A stretch of DNA of 19,777 bases from CAYSLA01 sp964431685. GTDB taxonomy: Bacteria > Armatimonadota > UBA5829. The position numbers were made by a program, and so were the translations under genes. The DNA is taken from NCBI GenBank assembly GCA_964431685.1, contig CAYSLA010000061.1, positions 1 to 19,777 of the forward strand. Direction: 5' to 3'. This document shows, in pieces, positions 8,201-14,833 of the stretch (the first letter of the stretch is position 1; each line of letters begins with the position of its first letter). The notes under the pieces were generated by a model. That model made no database searches. It had not been told where the DNA came from and worked only from the letters and a program-made list of their open reading frames with translations.

Positions 8201-9517
8201 CAGTGCGTCATGAGGATGTCCAAGGAGGACTACTCCTACTCCACGCTGCTGAACTATGCGGGCACGTGCCAAAACCTGTTTAGGATTGGGAACACGCTCT
8301 TCGCCAGTGTTCAGCCTTATGGGCTAAACCGATACACACTGGTCTTTGCGTCGACAGATGAAGGCGCGAGCTGGCAAACGATTCACGTTGGTCCAATTGA
8401 TCGAGATTTCGCTGGTCTGGCCTGGGTCTCCAACGTCGGTACACCGACAGGCAGCAGTGAACAGGCGATATTTGGCTTCAACGGCTCCAGAGACATCTAT
8501 AAGCCCATGCGTTTGTTTGCGGGAGGCGACCGCCACCAGGCCCTATATCGGGTAAGAGTACCACGAGTGCCGGCGGACGGACCGGCTGTCTATGTCTGCT
8601 GTGACGGCATCACAGTGGCCGAGTCTAGCACTGTTGCCGCTGCAGGCAATCCGGCGGTCGTCTCGGATGCTGGTCTACTGGCGCGATGGACATTTGATGA
8701 GGGCAACGGAGTCTGCAGTAATCCGAAGTACAGCCTTACGCCAGTAGGCGATGGACAAAGCTATATGGAATACAACGGCGCACGCGCGGGGCCGGCCTAC
8801 CCTGACATTGTGCAGCCTGGTAAGCATCTGAACCTGACCGCAGCAGGCTACTTGCGGGTGGATTGCAGTGAGCCGTACGATGTCCTGGATATTACGGAAT
8901 CGTTTACTATGATTGGTTGGGTTAGGACGGTGCCTAATGGCAGAACCCAAACGCTATTTGGCAGAGGCAACAACAGCGATAAGGCGCAATACGTGCTGTA
9001 TCTGTCTGCGTCATCCAATCCGGAGTTGGTGTTCGTTACCTCAACGGGCGCCAGAACTTACAGACCGGGTGAGCAATGGTTTGTCGCCACCGGCGGTTGG
9101 GTTCAGGTTGGGGTCATCGTTGGGCCGGTCGCGGGAATCTGGCAGAGCATCAGATTTGTTGTGAATGGGCAGGTCGGCGCACCCGTGTATCTCACAGCCC
9201 CGATAGCCGCGACGACTCGTGACAAGTTTGCGATCGGCGCCGACGGACGGGACGACGCCAGTGTCTACGGGCCAACCGTTGGTTCTTTGGACGATATCGC
9301 GGTCTGGGGTCGGATGCTGACTGCTGAAGAAGTGCTGGCGCTGTATGAGCAGCGGTTGCCGGTGACCGCGCAGGTCGTATACGGAGGCAGTGGAGCCGCA
9401 GGCGGGCACAACTGGCAGTCTGCTGGTAGCCAGGTGTTTCACTTTCCCTGCTCTGATCTCTTCAGACGCGCATCGGGCGGTGTGGCAATTGCCCCGCGAT
9501 CAGCACAGATCGAATAA
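5219..9517 (+). CDS. Secreted protein: two FGE-like domains, Asp-box propeller, LamG
   Basis: 1432 residues from ATG 5219. This start puts a signal peptide at the N-terminus (basic 'KR', hydrophobic 'VVFLSFAVAFICACGV', then 'SAWA'). The Shine-Dalgarno is unclear, because GGAGG at 5221-5225 overlaps the start itself. Domain order: OB-like segment (about 27-100, 'IRVWGTVTGVSPYRIGDG'); FGE-sulfatase/SUMF1-like domain 1 (109-356); PKD-like domain (about 361-455, 'VEYSFDWGDGT'); FGE-like domain 2 (457-708); propeller with Asp boxes 'SPDNGATW' (808), 'SRDGGATW' (904) and 'STDEGASW' (1045); concanavalin-A/LamG-like domain (about 1152-1375, 'LARWTFDEGNG' to 'LDDIAVWGRML'). Both FGE domains keep the fold signatures 'LPTEAQWEKAARW' and 'GGNVREW/AGNVAEW'. 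Where true formylglycine-generating enzymes have the copper-binding cysteine pair, they read 'GGGWSSDADSTR' and 'GGSWQSDADGTR'. Formylglycine synthesis is therefore unlikely; a binding or structural role at the cell surface fits better. Confidence 0.85.
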   Translation: MEVTQIKRVVFLSFAVAFICACGVSAWALHAVRISDLSNTPLPPNPIRVWGTVTGVSPYRIGDGVNEITVIGLSASVGDFVVATGNFGDGVLTVTETAEVYTVSATTRMVYIPAGTFQMGNNGSEGYSHLNELPQHSVVVSEYYIGKHEVTRGEYREFMEAGGYSNPFLWSASGWAWKSGLSRTEPDGWAVQQDWGNPPGLFTQTDDSPVVGVTYYEAEAFCNWAGGQLPTEAQWEKAARWTGGYANAYPWGNVWDSEKCNNRDDGRYVGWQTSPVGSYPADSSPYGCNGMGGNVREWCLDWAKSYPGSTNPFDYTGVCRALRGGGWSSDADSTRCAFRGSAVPEHSDFSVGFRLVYDREMVRMPGTPSGNATTIPNKSETYTTSGSFCNRGHAVEYSFDWGDGTSTPWSTSRTASRSWSALGAKSIRVTARCQMNASILATSAALVVNVIEKPGDMIYIPAGPFDMGNQGGEGYSYPDEVPSHNVDLSGYYIGRYEVTRGEYRLFIDAGGYSNPAYWSEEGWVWKGGRTEPDMWPAQQDWGFGTFVQTDYHPVAGVSYHEAEAFCRWAGGSLPTEAQWEKAARWNAGTSYSGVYPWGDIWDSQKCRNSLDPAHTGVAEVGGYSGGASPYGCLDMAGNVAEWCKDKYQIDYYSQTPVDGWDDPHGPASGSYVLRGGSWQSDADGTRCANRHGVSDPSGSFQTGFRMVRQSADPLTNAVVPIVVHSGDGTDGSGDVYMRGNCRSDFADVWFEDASGSRLDYYQISKGNWSLEADTRLGTRNYIVNASIGRLNAGDIIASSVSGMRVAVSPDNGATWTEIFPHAADVLGVDLLGNIYISRLGWGLYRGVWNEDTGQWDWTLKIDIRADGYEDAGFQPYAFAINQDNGFIYAGQYQANTLPCVIYVSRDGGATWSVAYTTPVAHVHGLDVDPYTGKIYAGINKISNADNILVEGVDNGVDAVTWEVRMTGTQSSVTDMLFTPTHILLGGDPNGQHNSQCVMRMSKEDYSYSTLLNYAGTCQNLFRIGNTLFASVQPYGLNRYTLVFASTDEGASWQTIHVGPIDRDFAGLAWVSNVGTPTGSSEQAIFGFNGSRDIYKPMRLFAGGDRHQALYRVRVPRVPADGPAVYVCCDGITVAESSTVAAAGNPAVVSDAGLLARWTFDEGNGVCSNPKYSLTPVGDGQSYMEYNGARAGPAYPDIVQPGKHLNLTAAGYLRVDCSEPYDVLDITESFTMIGWVRTVPNGRTQTLFGRGNNSDKAQYVLYLSASSNPELVFVTSTGARTYRPGEQWFVATGGWVQVGVIVGPVAGIWQSIRFVVNGQVGAPVYLTAPIAATTRDKFAIGADGRDDASVYGPTVGSLDDIAVWGRMLTAEEVLALYEQRLPVTAQVVYGGSGAAGGHNWQSAGSQVFHFPCSDLFRRASGGVAIAPRSAQIE

Positions 9518-9521
9518 CTGG

Positions 9522-9550
9522 TTGATTTGGCAGCAAATATGGGGTAGAAT
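9522..9550 (+). promoter_or_regulatory. Promoter of the subtilase gene
   Basis: TTGATT (9522-9527), a 17-base spacer, and TAGAAT (9545-9550, five of six). It begins four bases after the stop codon of the preceding gene. Transcription would start near 9557, leaving a leader of about 130 nt. The subtilase can thus be expressed independently of its neighbour. Confidence 0.6.
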
Positions 9551-9630
9551 CAGTACAGATTCCGCACATAGAATCGGGATGGCACAAAGACGGCGTGACG
9601 TCGCTGCATTCAGTGCCGGCTATCCGAACA

Positions 9631-9661
9631 GGACGGGGCGAGGTCTAGGTTCGTCCGGTCC
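9631..9661 (+). promoter_or_regulatory. Hairpin in the subtilase 5' leader
   Basis: GGACGGGGCGA (9631-9641) pairs with TCGTCCGGTCC (9651-9661) around a nine-base loop. This is an 11-position stem with one G-G mismatch and one G-U pair. It ends 27 bases before the TTG start. No T-tract follows, so it is more likely a leader or stability element, or part of translation control, than a terminator. Confidence 0.4.
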
Positions 9662-9676
9662 AGCATTGATGCGGAT

Positions 9677-9691
9677 GGGGGGAGAAAGTTG
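9677..9691 (+). promoter_or_regulatory. Ribosome-binding site setting a TTG start
   Basis: A purine-rich GGGGGGAGAAAG stretch directly precedes TTG at 9689. No in-frame ATG lies near enough to give a signal peptide. The gap from GGAG to TTG is only four bases, shorter than usual. A later CTG at 9746 with AGGAGGAG before it is a less likely alternative. Confidence 0.5.
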
Positions 9692-12600
9692 TTCATCACA
9701 CGTATAGTAGTCACTGTGGCAGACTTGGTTGCGAGGAGGAGTTTTCTGCGCGGTTTTGCCCTGCTGACAGCCATCGTTCTCGTTTCGTGCGGAGCTGGCC
9801 AAACCGCTATAGCCGGCAATCTGTCCGACCAGAAGCTGACTGACAGCGCCCAGATCAGACACGAGCTGACCAAGGGGCCCACGGTGAAAGTGGTCGTCAA
9901 TCTGGATGCATCCCTGCCTGCGCCCTCGGTATCCGATTTTGCGCCAGGGGCTTCGTCCTTGGGGCCGATTCGGGCAGAGACAAAGCGTGCTCAGCAACGA
10001 GTACTGGACGCCAACCCGGCACCCCACGTCAGACCGCGATACCGCTTTGACAACATACCGGCGTTCTCTGCGGAGGTGACGGCGGAGGGACTGGCCGCGC
10101 TGCAAGCGCGCCCGGACGTGGCATCGATAGAACCGGTGTTCCTTACCGAGGCACACCTGGCGCAGGGCATACCGCTCCTGCGAGGCACCACCTATCGCTC
10201 GACCCACAACGGGGCGGGCCTTGCGATCGCCATCTGCGATACTGGAATTGACTACAACCACCCGCGTCTGGGCGGCGGCGGTTTTCCGAACGCCAAAGTC
10301 CTCGGCGGTTACGACTTCGGAGACAGCGACTCGAACCCGATTCCGAACGGACAGGCCCACGGTACTTGCTGCGCGGGCATCGCCGCAGGCGACCTCGGAA
10401 CGGTGGGAAGCTACATAGGCGGCGTGGCGTACAGCTCGAAGCTGTATGCTTTGAAGATCTCATACGGAACAGGCGGGAGCGCGTACAGCGATGCGATGGC
10501 TGCTGCGTGGGACTGGTGCGTCACGCACAGGAATGACAATCCGGACTACCCAATCAAGGTCATCAGCACCAGCTTTGGCGGCGGGCGCTACTACTCGACC
10601 TCCGCGGGTGACAACGTGTATCCCTCGATGACAACTGCTGCCAACAACGCTGTGGCGGCCGGGATTACGGTTCTTGCATCCTCGGGAAACGATGGCTACT
10701 GCGATTCTATGGGCTGGCCGGCGTGCATTTCGAGCGTTCTCTCTGTCGGTGCTGTCTATGACGCTGCGTTTGGCAACTACCAACCGTGTATAAGTGCCGA
10801 TTCCTGCGCGCCGAAGATTGCCAACACAGGCTGCTCCTCCGGCTACTACGCTATTGACGCCACGGCAGCCGACAAGGTGACTTCCTATTCGAACACCGCG
10901 ACGTTTCTGACCCTCCTGGCTCCATCAAACGCATGCTACACAACTGACATCACAGGATCAGCGGGATACTCTACAGGGGACTACTACACGTCATTTGGAG
11001 GGACTTCGGCGGCGTGTCCCTACGCGGCAGGAGCGGCCGCCTGTTTGCAGTCGGCTGCGAAAGCGGAGATAGGCAGATGGTTGACCCCGCTTGAGGTGAA
11101 GAATCTGCTCACGGCCAATGGTGATGCCGTTACTGACAGTAAAGTTGCCATCACAAAACCGCGCGTCAACCTGGAGCGCGCAATCGAAGCTTTGGCAACC
11201 CCGCCGACCATAGCTACACAGCCTGTCAGCCAGTTGAAAGAGATTGGCGAGTCGGCTGTCTTCAGCGTGCAAGCCATTGGATCCCCGCCTCTGAATTACC
11301 AGTGGAGAATGAACGGCGCGGACCTTTCCGACGGGCCAACTCCATCTGGCTCCGTTTACAGCGGAGCTATGACCGCATCTCTGACGCTCACCGGAGTACA
11401 GGGCGGCGATTCAGGCAACTACGATTGTGTCGTAACGAATGCTCACGGTTCGGCCACATCGGATGCGGCTGCGTTGACCATCAATAACCTGTCGATAAGC
11501 CCGCCCTACGAGTACACCTGGTGCGTCGGCCAGAGTGTGACGGACTGCCTGGGCGCAACTGGCGGCACCGCTCCCTATCACGACTGGACCGTTGTGCCAA
11601 GCGTAGACGATGACTACACCTACTCTGTCCTCGGGTCCAGCCTGTTCGGTTCCACAGGCAGTGCCCGGGGATGGAAAGCGGACGATGCTTCCTGGCAGTA
11701 CGCTCTGCCGTTTGCATTTCCATTCTATGGGATTGAGCGTACCGTTGTGAACGTGTGCAGCAATGGTTTCCTCGACTTCACCGGCCCAACCTCAGCTTAT
11801 AGCAATTCGGCATTGGGACTAATCTCAGGTGTCCGTATAGCTCCGCTCTGGGACGACCTGAATACAACCAGCGGTAATGTATACATCGACGAGAGCGTGC
11901 CCGGGCAGGTCACGATCCGATGGGACGGAGTGACCTACAGCGGCAGCTATCCCGTTAGGTTTTCGGCGGTCTTGTTCAGCGATGGATGGATTCGTTTTGA
12001 CTACGGCAGCGGCAACACTAACCTGACGCCCACCATCGGCATCTCCTCGGGTGACGGTCTTCGCTACATTCTTGTTTCTGGCTACGACGGGGCGAGCAGC
12101 CGTACCAACGCCAACTCTGTGGCTTTCACGCCGGTTGAACCACTGTCTCCGCTGCCGCCTGGCGTCAACCTGAACACAGGGACCGGCTGTTTCACTGGGC
12201 AACCGACAACCGTCGGCGACTATTCTGCACAGATTCAGGTCTATGACAGCTCATCGCCTACGCTGACCAGACAGCAATGGTTTACTTTTCACGTTGTCAA
12301 CGTCCCCCCGCCGGTTTCCGTATCCACCGCGAAACTCTTGGGCGACGCGGAGTGTGCCTCACTCTCGGATGTGGCAGTGACATTCTCTTCGCCGGGCTAC
12401 TTCTATGTTCAAGAAGATGACAGAACCTCTGGTATCAGGGTGGTGAAGTCGGGCCATGGTTTGTCGGCTGGAGCACGCGTCGATGTCGAAGGTGTGCTTG
12501 GCACCAGCTCGCCGGCCGATCAACTGCCGTTCTCGGACGAGCGCTACATAGACTGCGGCCTGTTTAGTCAGGTCGGTACCGGAATGACTGAGCCTCTGGG

Positions 12601-13003
12601 CATGTCCAGCGCCTTGCTTGGCGGAGCAGACTGGTTCTACGAGCCGACCACGAACGCCGGGCAGCGCGGTGTTACAGATGGGGCTGGTCTCAACACCGTT
12701 GGACTCTTGGTTGCGATTACTGGCCGGGTGACTCAAGTTACGGGTCAGGACTTCGGCATAGACGACGGTGCGGGCCGCAATGTCAGGTGCTTTGGTCTTG
12801 GCGGGACGGTTAGTGTTGGTGAATACGTCAAAGTCACTGGAATCAGTACACTTTGGTCACTCGATTCTGTGCGCTACCCTGGAGTGGTGGTCAGAAGTGT
12901 CAGCAAGTCACTTCAAACAGGTGTGTCGCCACCGTTTATTCCCAAGGTATCAGTCTTGCGTTATCCGCGAGAGCTTCGTTATCCGATCACTCGTCTACCC
13001 TGA
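9689..13003 (+). CDS. Secreted subtilisin-like serine protease with Ig, nidogen-like and OB-like modules
   Basis: 1104 residues from TTG 9689. The N-terminus has a long basic segment and a hydrophobic core ending 'LVSCGAG'. This fits a lipobox (Cys34) or, alternatively, signal peptidase I cleavage after 'AIA'. Residues of about 60-155 look like an inhibitor-I9-type propeptide ('RYRFDNIPAFSAEVTAEGL'). The peptidase S8 domain (about 165-500) carries the full triad: Asp184 in 'AICDTGID', His224 in 'GQAHGTCCAG', Ser440 in 'GGTSAACPYAAG', with oxyanion Asn334 in 'SSGND'. Then come an immunoglobulin-like domain (505-600, 'YQWRMNGADLS', 'DSGNYDC'), a region with a nidogen-like 'ALPFAFPFYG...FLDF...APLWDD' domain (about 655-810) and a putative-Ig tail ('LPPGVNLNTGTGCFTGQPTT', 822-870). 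The last part is an OB-like tandem module (875-1090), homologous to the end of the propeller gene at 3-1440. The 3' end overlaps the convergent gene by 17 bp. It is expected to be an extracellular or surface protease; the substrate is unknown. Confidence 0.9.
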   Translation: MFITRIVVTVADLVARRSFLRGFALLTAIVLVSCGAGQTAIAGNLSDQKLTDSAQIRHELTKGPTVKVVVNLDASLPAPSVSDFAPGASSLGPIRAETKRAQQRVLDANPAPHVRPRYRFDNIPAFSAEVTAEGLAALQARPDVASIEPVFLTEAHLAQGIPLLRGTTYRSTHNGAGLAIAICDTGIDYNHPRLGGGGFPNAKVLGGYDFGDSDSNPIPNGQAHGTCCAGIAAGDLGTVGSYIGGVAYSSKLYALKISYGTGGSAYSDAMAAAWDWCVTHRNDNPDYPIKVISTSFGGGRYYSTSAGDNVYPSMTTAANNAVAAGITVLASSGNDGYCDSMGWPACISSVLSVGAVYDAAFGNYQPCISADSCAPKIANTGCSSGYYAIDATAADKVTSYSNTATFLTLLAPSNACYTTDITGSAGYSTGDYYTSFGGTSAACPYAAGAAACLQSAAKAEIGRWLTPLEVKNLLTANGDAVTDSKVAITKPRVNLERAIEALATPPTIATQPVSQLKEIGESAVFSVQAIGSPPLNYQWRMNGADLSDGPTPSGSVYSGAMTASLTLTGVQGGDSGNYDCVVTNAHGSATSDAAALTINNLSISPPYEYTWCVGQSVTDCLGATGGTAPYHDWTVVPSVDDDYTYSVLGSSLFGSTGSARGWKADDASWQYALPFAFPFYGIERTVVNVCSNGFLDFTGPTSAYSNSALGLISGVRIAPLWDDLNTTSGNVYIDESVPGQVTIRWDGVTYSGSYPVRFSAVLFSDGWIRFDYGSGNTNLTPTIGISSGDGLRYILVSGYDGASSRTNANSVAFTPVEPLSPLPPGVNLNTGTGCFTGQPTTVGDYSAQIQVYDSSSPTLTRQQWFTFHVVNVPPPVSVSTAKLLGDAECASLSDVAVTFSSPGYFYVQEDDRTSGIRVVKSGHGLSAGARVDVEGVLGTSSPADQLPFSDERYIDCGLFSQVGTGMTEPLGMSSALLGGADWFYEPTTNAGQRGVTDGAGLNTVGLLVAITGRVTQVTGQDFGIDDGAGRNVRCFGLGGTVSVGEYVKVTGISTLWSLDSVRYPGVVVRSVSKSLQTGVSPPFIPKVSVLRYPRELRYPITRLP

Positions 13004-13967
13004 CCGCACAAACCTGAAGCCTGCCATCCACTGTGTCGTTATAGATGAGCCACTTGTTGTCGGCGGAGAAACCAGTCTCCACCCCTTGAGCGGCACTGGG
13101 AATGTAGGGTGTGTGGATGGTGGCATGGGGTCTGAAATCCACCTTGCTCATGGACATCGAGAACGGCGCCGCATAGGCAAAGCTGTGACCGTCGGTACCC
13201 TCGCCGCATACCCACGTGCCGTCAGGCGAGACGAATATGTGGGACTGATAACAGCAAAGAGGGTCGGACTTGTAGACTTCGCGTCCGTTCAGATCGCAAA
13301 TTCCGAATTGCAGAGGCATAGGAGAATACTCGCCCCAGGGCGCTTCGTGGATTGTGGTGTCGGCGCGACGGTCCATATACTTGTAGCCGATGTGCTCTCC
13401 GTCGGGCCACCAGAATTCGTGGTGGGTCCATTCTTTCTGGCGCCAGGGGATTATCTCCCTTCGTTCCGAACCGTCGACTCTCACCAGCCACATTCTGGGG
13501 TTATAGAGCCCGATATCATCGCAGCAGTGCTTGATGAGACCTGGGTCAGTGGGTGACGTGTCCACGTGACTGGGGCACATGTGCTCTAGCTCGGAGATCT
13601 TCACGGCCGTGTTCGTTTCGAGATTGTAGCTCCAGACTGCGCCGTGGCGAGGCCTGTACGAGTGAAGCCAGAACGCGCGGATGTCTCTGGTGGTCGGCAG
13701 CGGTGGGTAACCGGGCTCGAAATGCTGATCCAGCAGGATGACGGTCTTTCCATCACAGGTGATCTCCATTGGATGTCCCGGTGCATCTGCGCTGAGAGTC
13801 CCGACNNNNNNNNNNNNNNNNNNNNNNNNNNNNNNNNNNNNNNNNNNNNNNNNNNNNNNNNNNNNNNNNNNNNNNNNNNNNNNNNNNNNNNNNNNNNNNN
13901 NNNNNTCGGGCAGGTCGGTCAGTTGCCGGATTTCTCTCCCGGTGTTCTCGTCTATCCACTTGCGCAT
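12987..13967 (-). CDS. Oligogalacturonate-lyase-like beta-propeller (copy 1, gapped)
   Basis: Paralogue of the gene at 14834-15982, with a near-identical start ('MRKWIDENTGREIRQLTDLP') and C-terminal half ('EWTHHEFWWPDGEHIGYKY', 'SPDGTWVCGEGTDGHSFAYAAPFS', 'QGVETGFSADNKWL'). The family is the TolB-like seven-bladed propeller of pectate lyase family 22, which cleaves unsaturated digalacturonate using Mn2+; activity here is inferred. Where the paralogue reads 'CYHSH', this copy reads 'CYQSH', so a possible metal-ligand histidine is replaced by Gln. There is no signal peptide, so it is probably cytoplasmic. Alignment to the paralogue predicts that about 247 bp are missing under the 100-N run, which would make the full protein about 375 residues. 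Both sides stay in one frame because 247 and 100 leave the same remainder modulo 3. Start: ATG after a GAGAG purine stretch, last gene of the five-gene minus-strand run, 34 bp after the transglutaminase-like gene. Confidence 0.8.
   Translation of the reverse strand: MRKWIDENTGREIRQLTDLPXXXXXXXXXXXXXXXXXXXXXXXXXXXXXXXXXXVGTLSADAPGHPMEITCDGKTVILLDQHFEPGYPPLPTTRDIRAFWLHSYRPRHGAVWSYNLETNTAVKISELEHMCPSHVDTSPTDPGLIKHCCDDIGLYNPRMWLVRVDGSERREIIPWRQKEWTHHEFWWPDGEHIGYKYMDRRADTTIHEAPWGEYSPMPLQFGICDLNGREVYKSDPLCCYQSHIFVSPDGTWVCGEGTDGHSFAYAAPFSMSMSKVDFRPHATIHTPYIPSAAQGVETGFSADNKWLIYNDTVDGRLQVCAVRVDE
13806..13905. other. Assembly gap of 100 N inside oligogalacturonate-lyase-like copy 1
   Basis: Exactly 100 N. 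Comparison with residues 21-103 of the paralogue suggests the true missing length is near 247 bp, covering the first propeller blades. Confidence 0.95.
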
Positions 13968-14001
13968 GTCCTACTCTCTTCCCAATAACGGACTTCTCCG
14001 C

Positions 14002-14766
14002 CTACCCGACTACCTCGACACCATCGATGATGTAGTTACATATACCGATTGACTCCAGCAGATCGCCGCCAGCCTCCGGATTGACTCGGTCGGTCTTATT
14101 CCAGCCCGGGCCTTCTTCAGCAAAAGGCACATATCTGCTGAATGCGTCCTCCAGCGGTTCCCGGTAGGCCTTGTGAGCTAACTCGCGGTACAATCCCGAT
14201 GCCTCGGCCGCACTGGCGAGGCTGCCGTCAGGCAGAGGCACATCCACCGCGAACGTCGGATCGAAGAAAGACCACTTGCCATCAAGATAGACTTCGGCAG
14301 TCGTGTGACCGCAGATGGTATTGGTGTGATATACGAATACCACGCGAGCGGGCATTTCCATCACTTGGCAAAGGGCAATGAACACCCGGGCTTGTTCATT
14401 GCACCAGCCAATCCCGGATTCGATCAGTTGTTCTTCAATGAACCCTCTGTCAGTCTGGGTCTTTCCGACGAGATATGGGTGGTCAACGTTCTTCATCACC
14501 CAGCGTGCTGCGTCCTCGGCCCGCTCGCGGTTCGTCGTTCCGCTTAGGGTCTCTGTGATCTTTTGCAGTAACGGGCGACTTCCCCGGATGTACCTGATGC
14601 GGGTGGGCGAGAAATCCGGCCCGTAAAGAACCGGCGCGGTCTCAGCGCACAGTCTTACCTGTGAGAGAGTCTGAGTCTTATCGACTCCTCCAACCGCGAC
14701 ATTCGGCAGGAACTCGTCGATCCTCCCGGGGAATCCCTTTGCGACATACGGTGTAAGGTCAATCAT
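14002..14766 (-). CDS. Transglutaminase-like cysteine protein
   Basis: 254 residues from ATG 14766. A TTG three codons earlier (14775) is also possible: AAGGA at about 14780-14784 sits 4 bases from the TTG and 13 from the ATG, so the start is unresolved. The papain-like transglutaminase core shows the full triad: Cys122 in 'GIGWCNEQARVF', His154 in 'CGHTTAEVYL' and Asp169 in 'WSFFDPTF'. This arrangement belongs to the Transglut_core superfamily, whose bacterial members act as proteases, amidases or crosslinking enzymes. No signal peptide or membrane segment is visible, so it is probably cytoplasmic. It sits between the two oligogalacturonate-lyase-like genes (58-67 bp and 34 bp spacing) and is likely co-transcribed with them. 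Its substrate cannot be read from the sequence; an amide- or ester-linked conjugate of the sugar substrate is one guess. Confidence 0.8.
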   Translation of the reverse strand: MIDLTPYVAKGFPGRIDEFLPNVAVGGVDKTQTLSQVRLCAETAPVLYGPDFSPTRIRYIRGSRPLLQKITETLSGTTNRERAEDAARWVMKNVDHPYLVGKTQTDRGFIEEQLIESGIGWCNEQARVFIALCQVMEMPARVVFVYHTNTICGHTTAEVYLDGKWSFFDPTFAVDVPLPDGSLASAAEASGLYRELAHKAYREPLEDAFSRYVPFAEEGPGWNKTDRVNPEAGGDLLESIGICNYIIDGVEVVG

Positions 14767-14833
14767 AGCAAGCAACGGTTCCTTTCTAAGCCACAGGGCG
14801 CCATCGAGAGCCCGAGCGGCGTCGACTCCATCG

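Noticed and set aside
12957..12990. Two copies of CGTTATCCG near the subtilase end.
   Set aside because: A nine-base repeat about 20 bases apart is expected by chance in coding sequence ('RYPRELRYP') and has no symmetric or promoter context.
13222..13556. Open plus-strand and minus-strand frames overlapping the lyase-like copy 1.
   Set aside because: They are shadow frames of the propeller gene, and the paralogue supports only the annotated frame.
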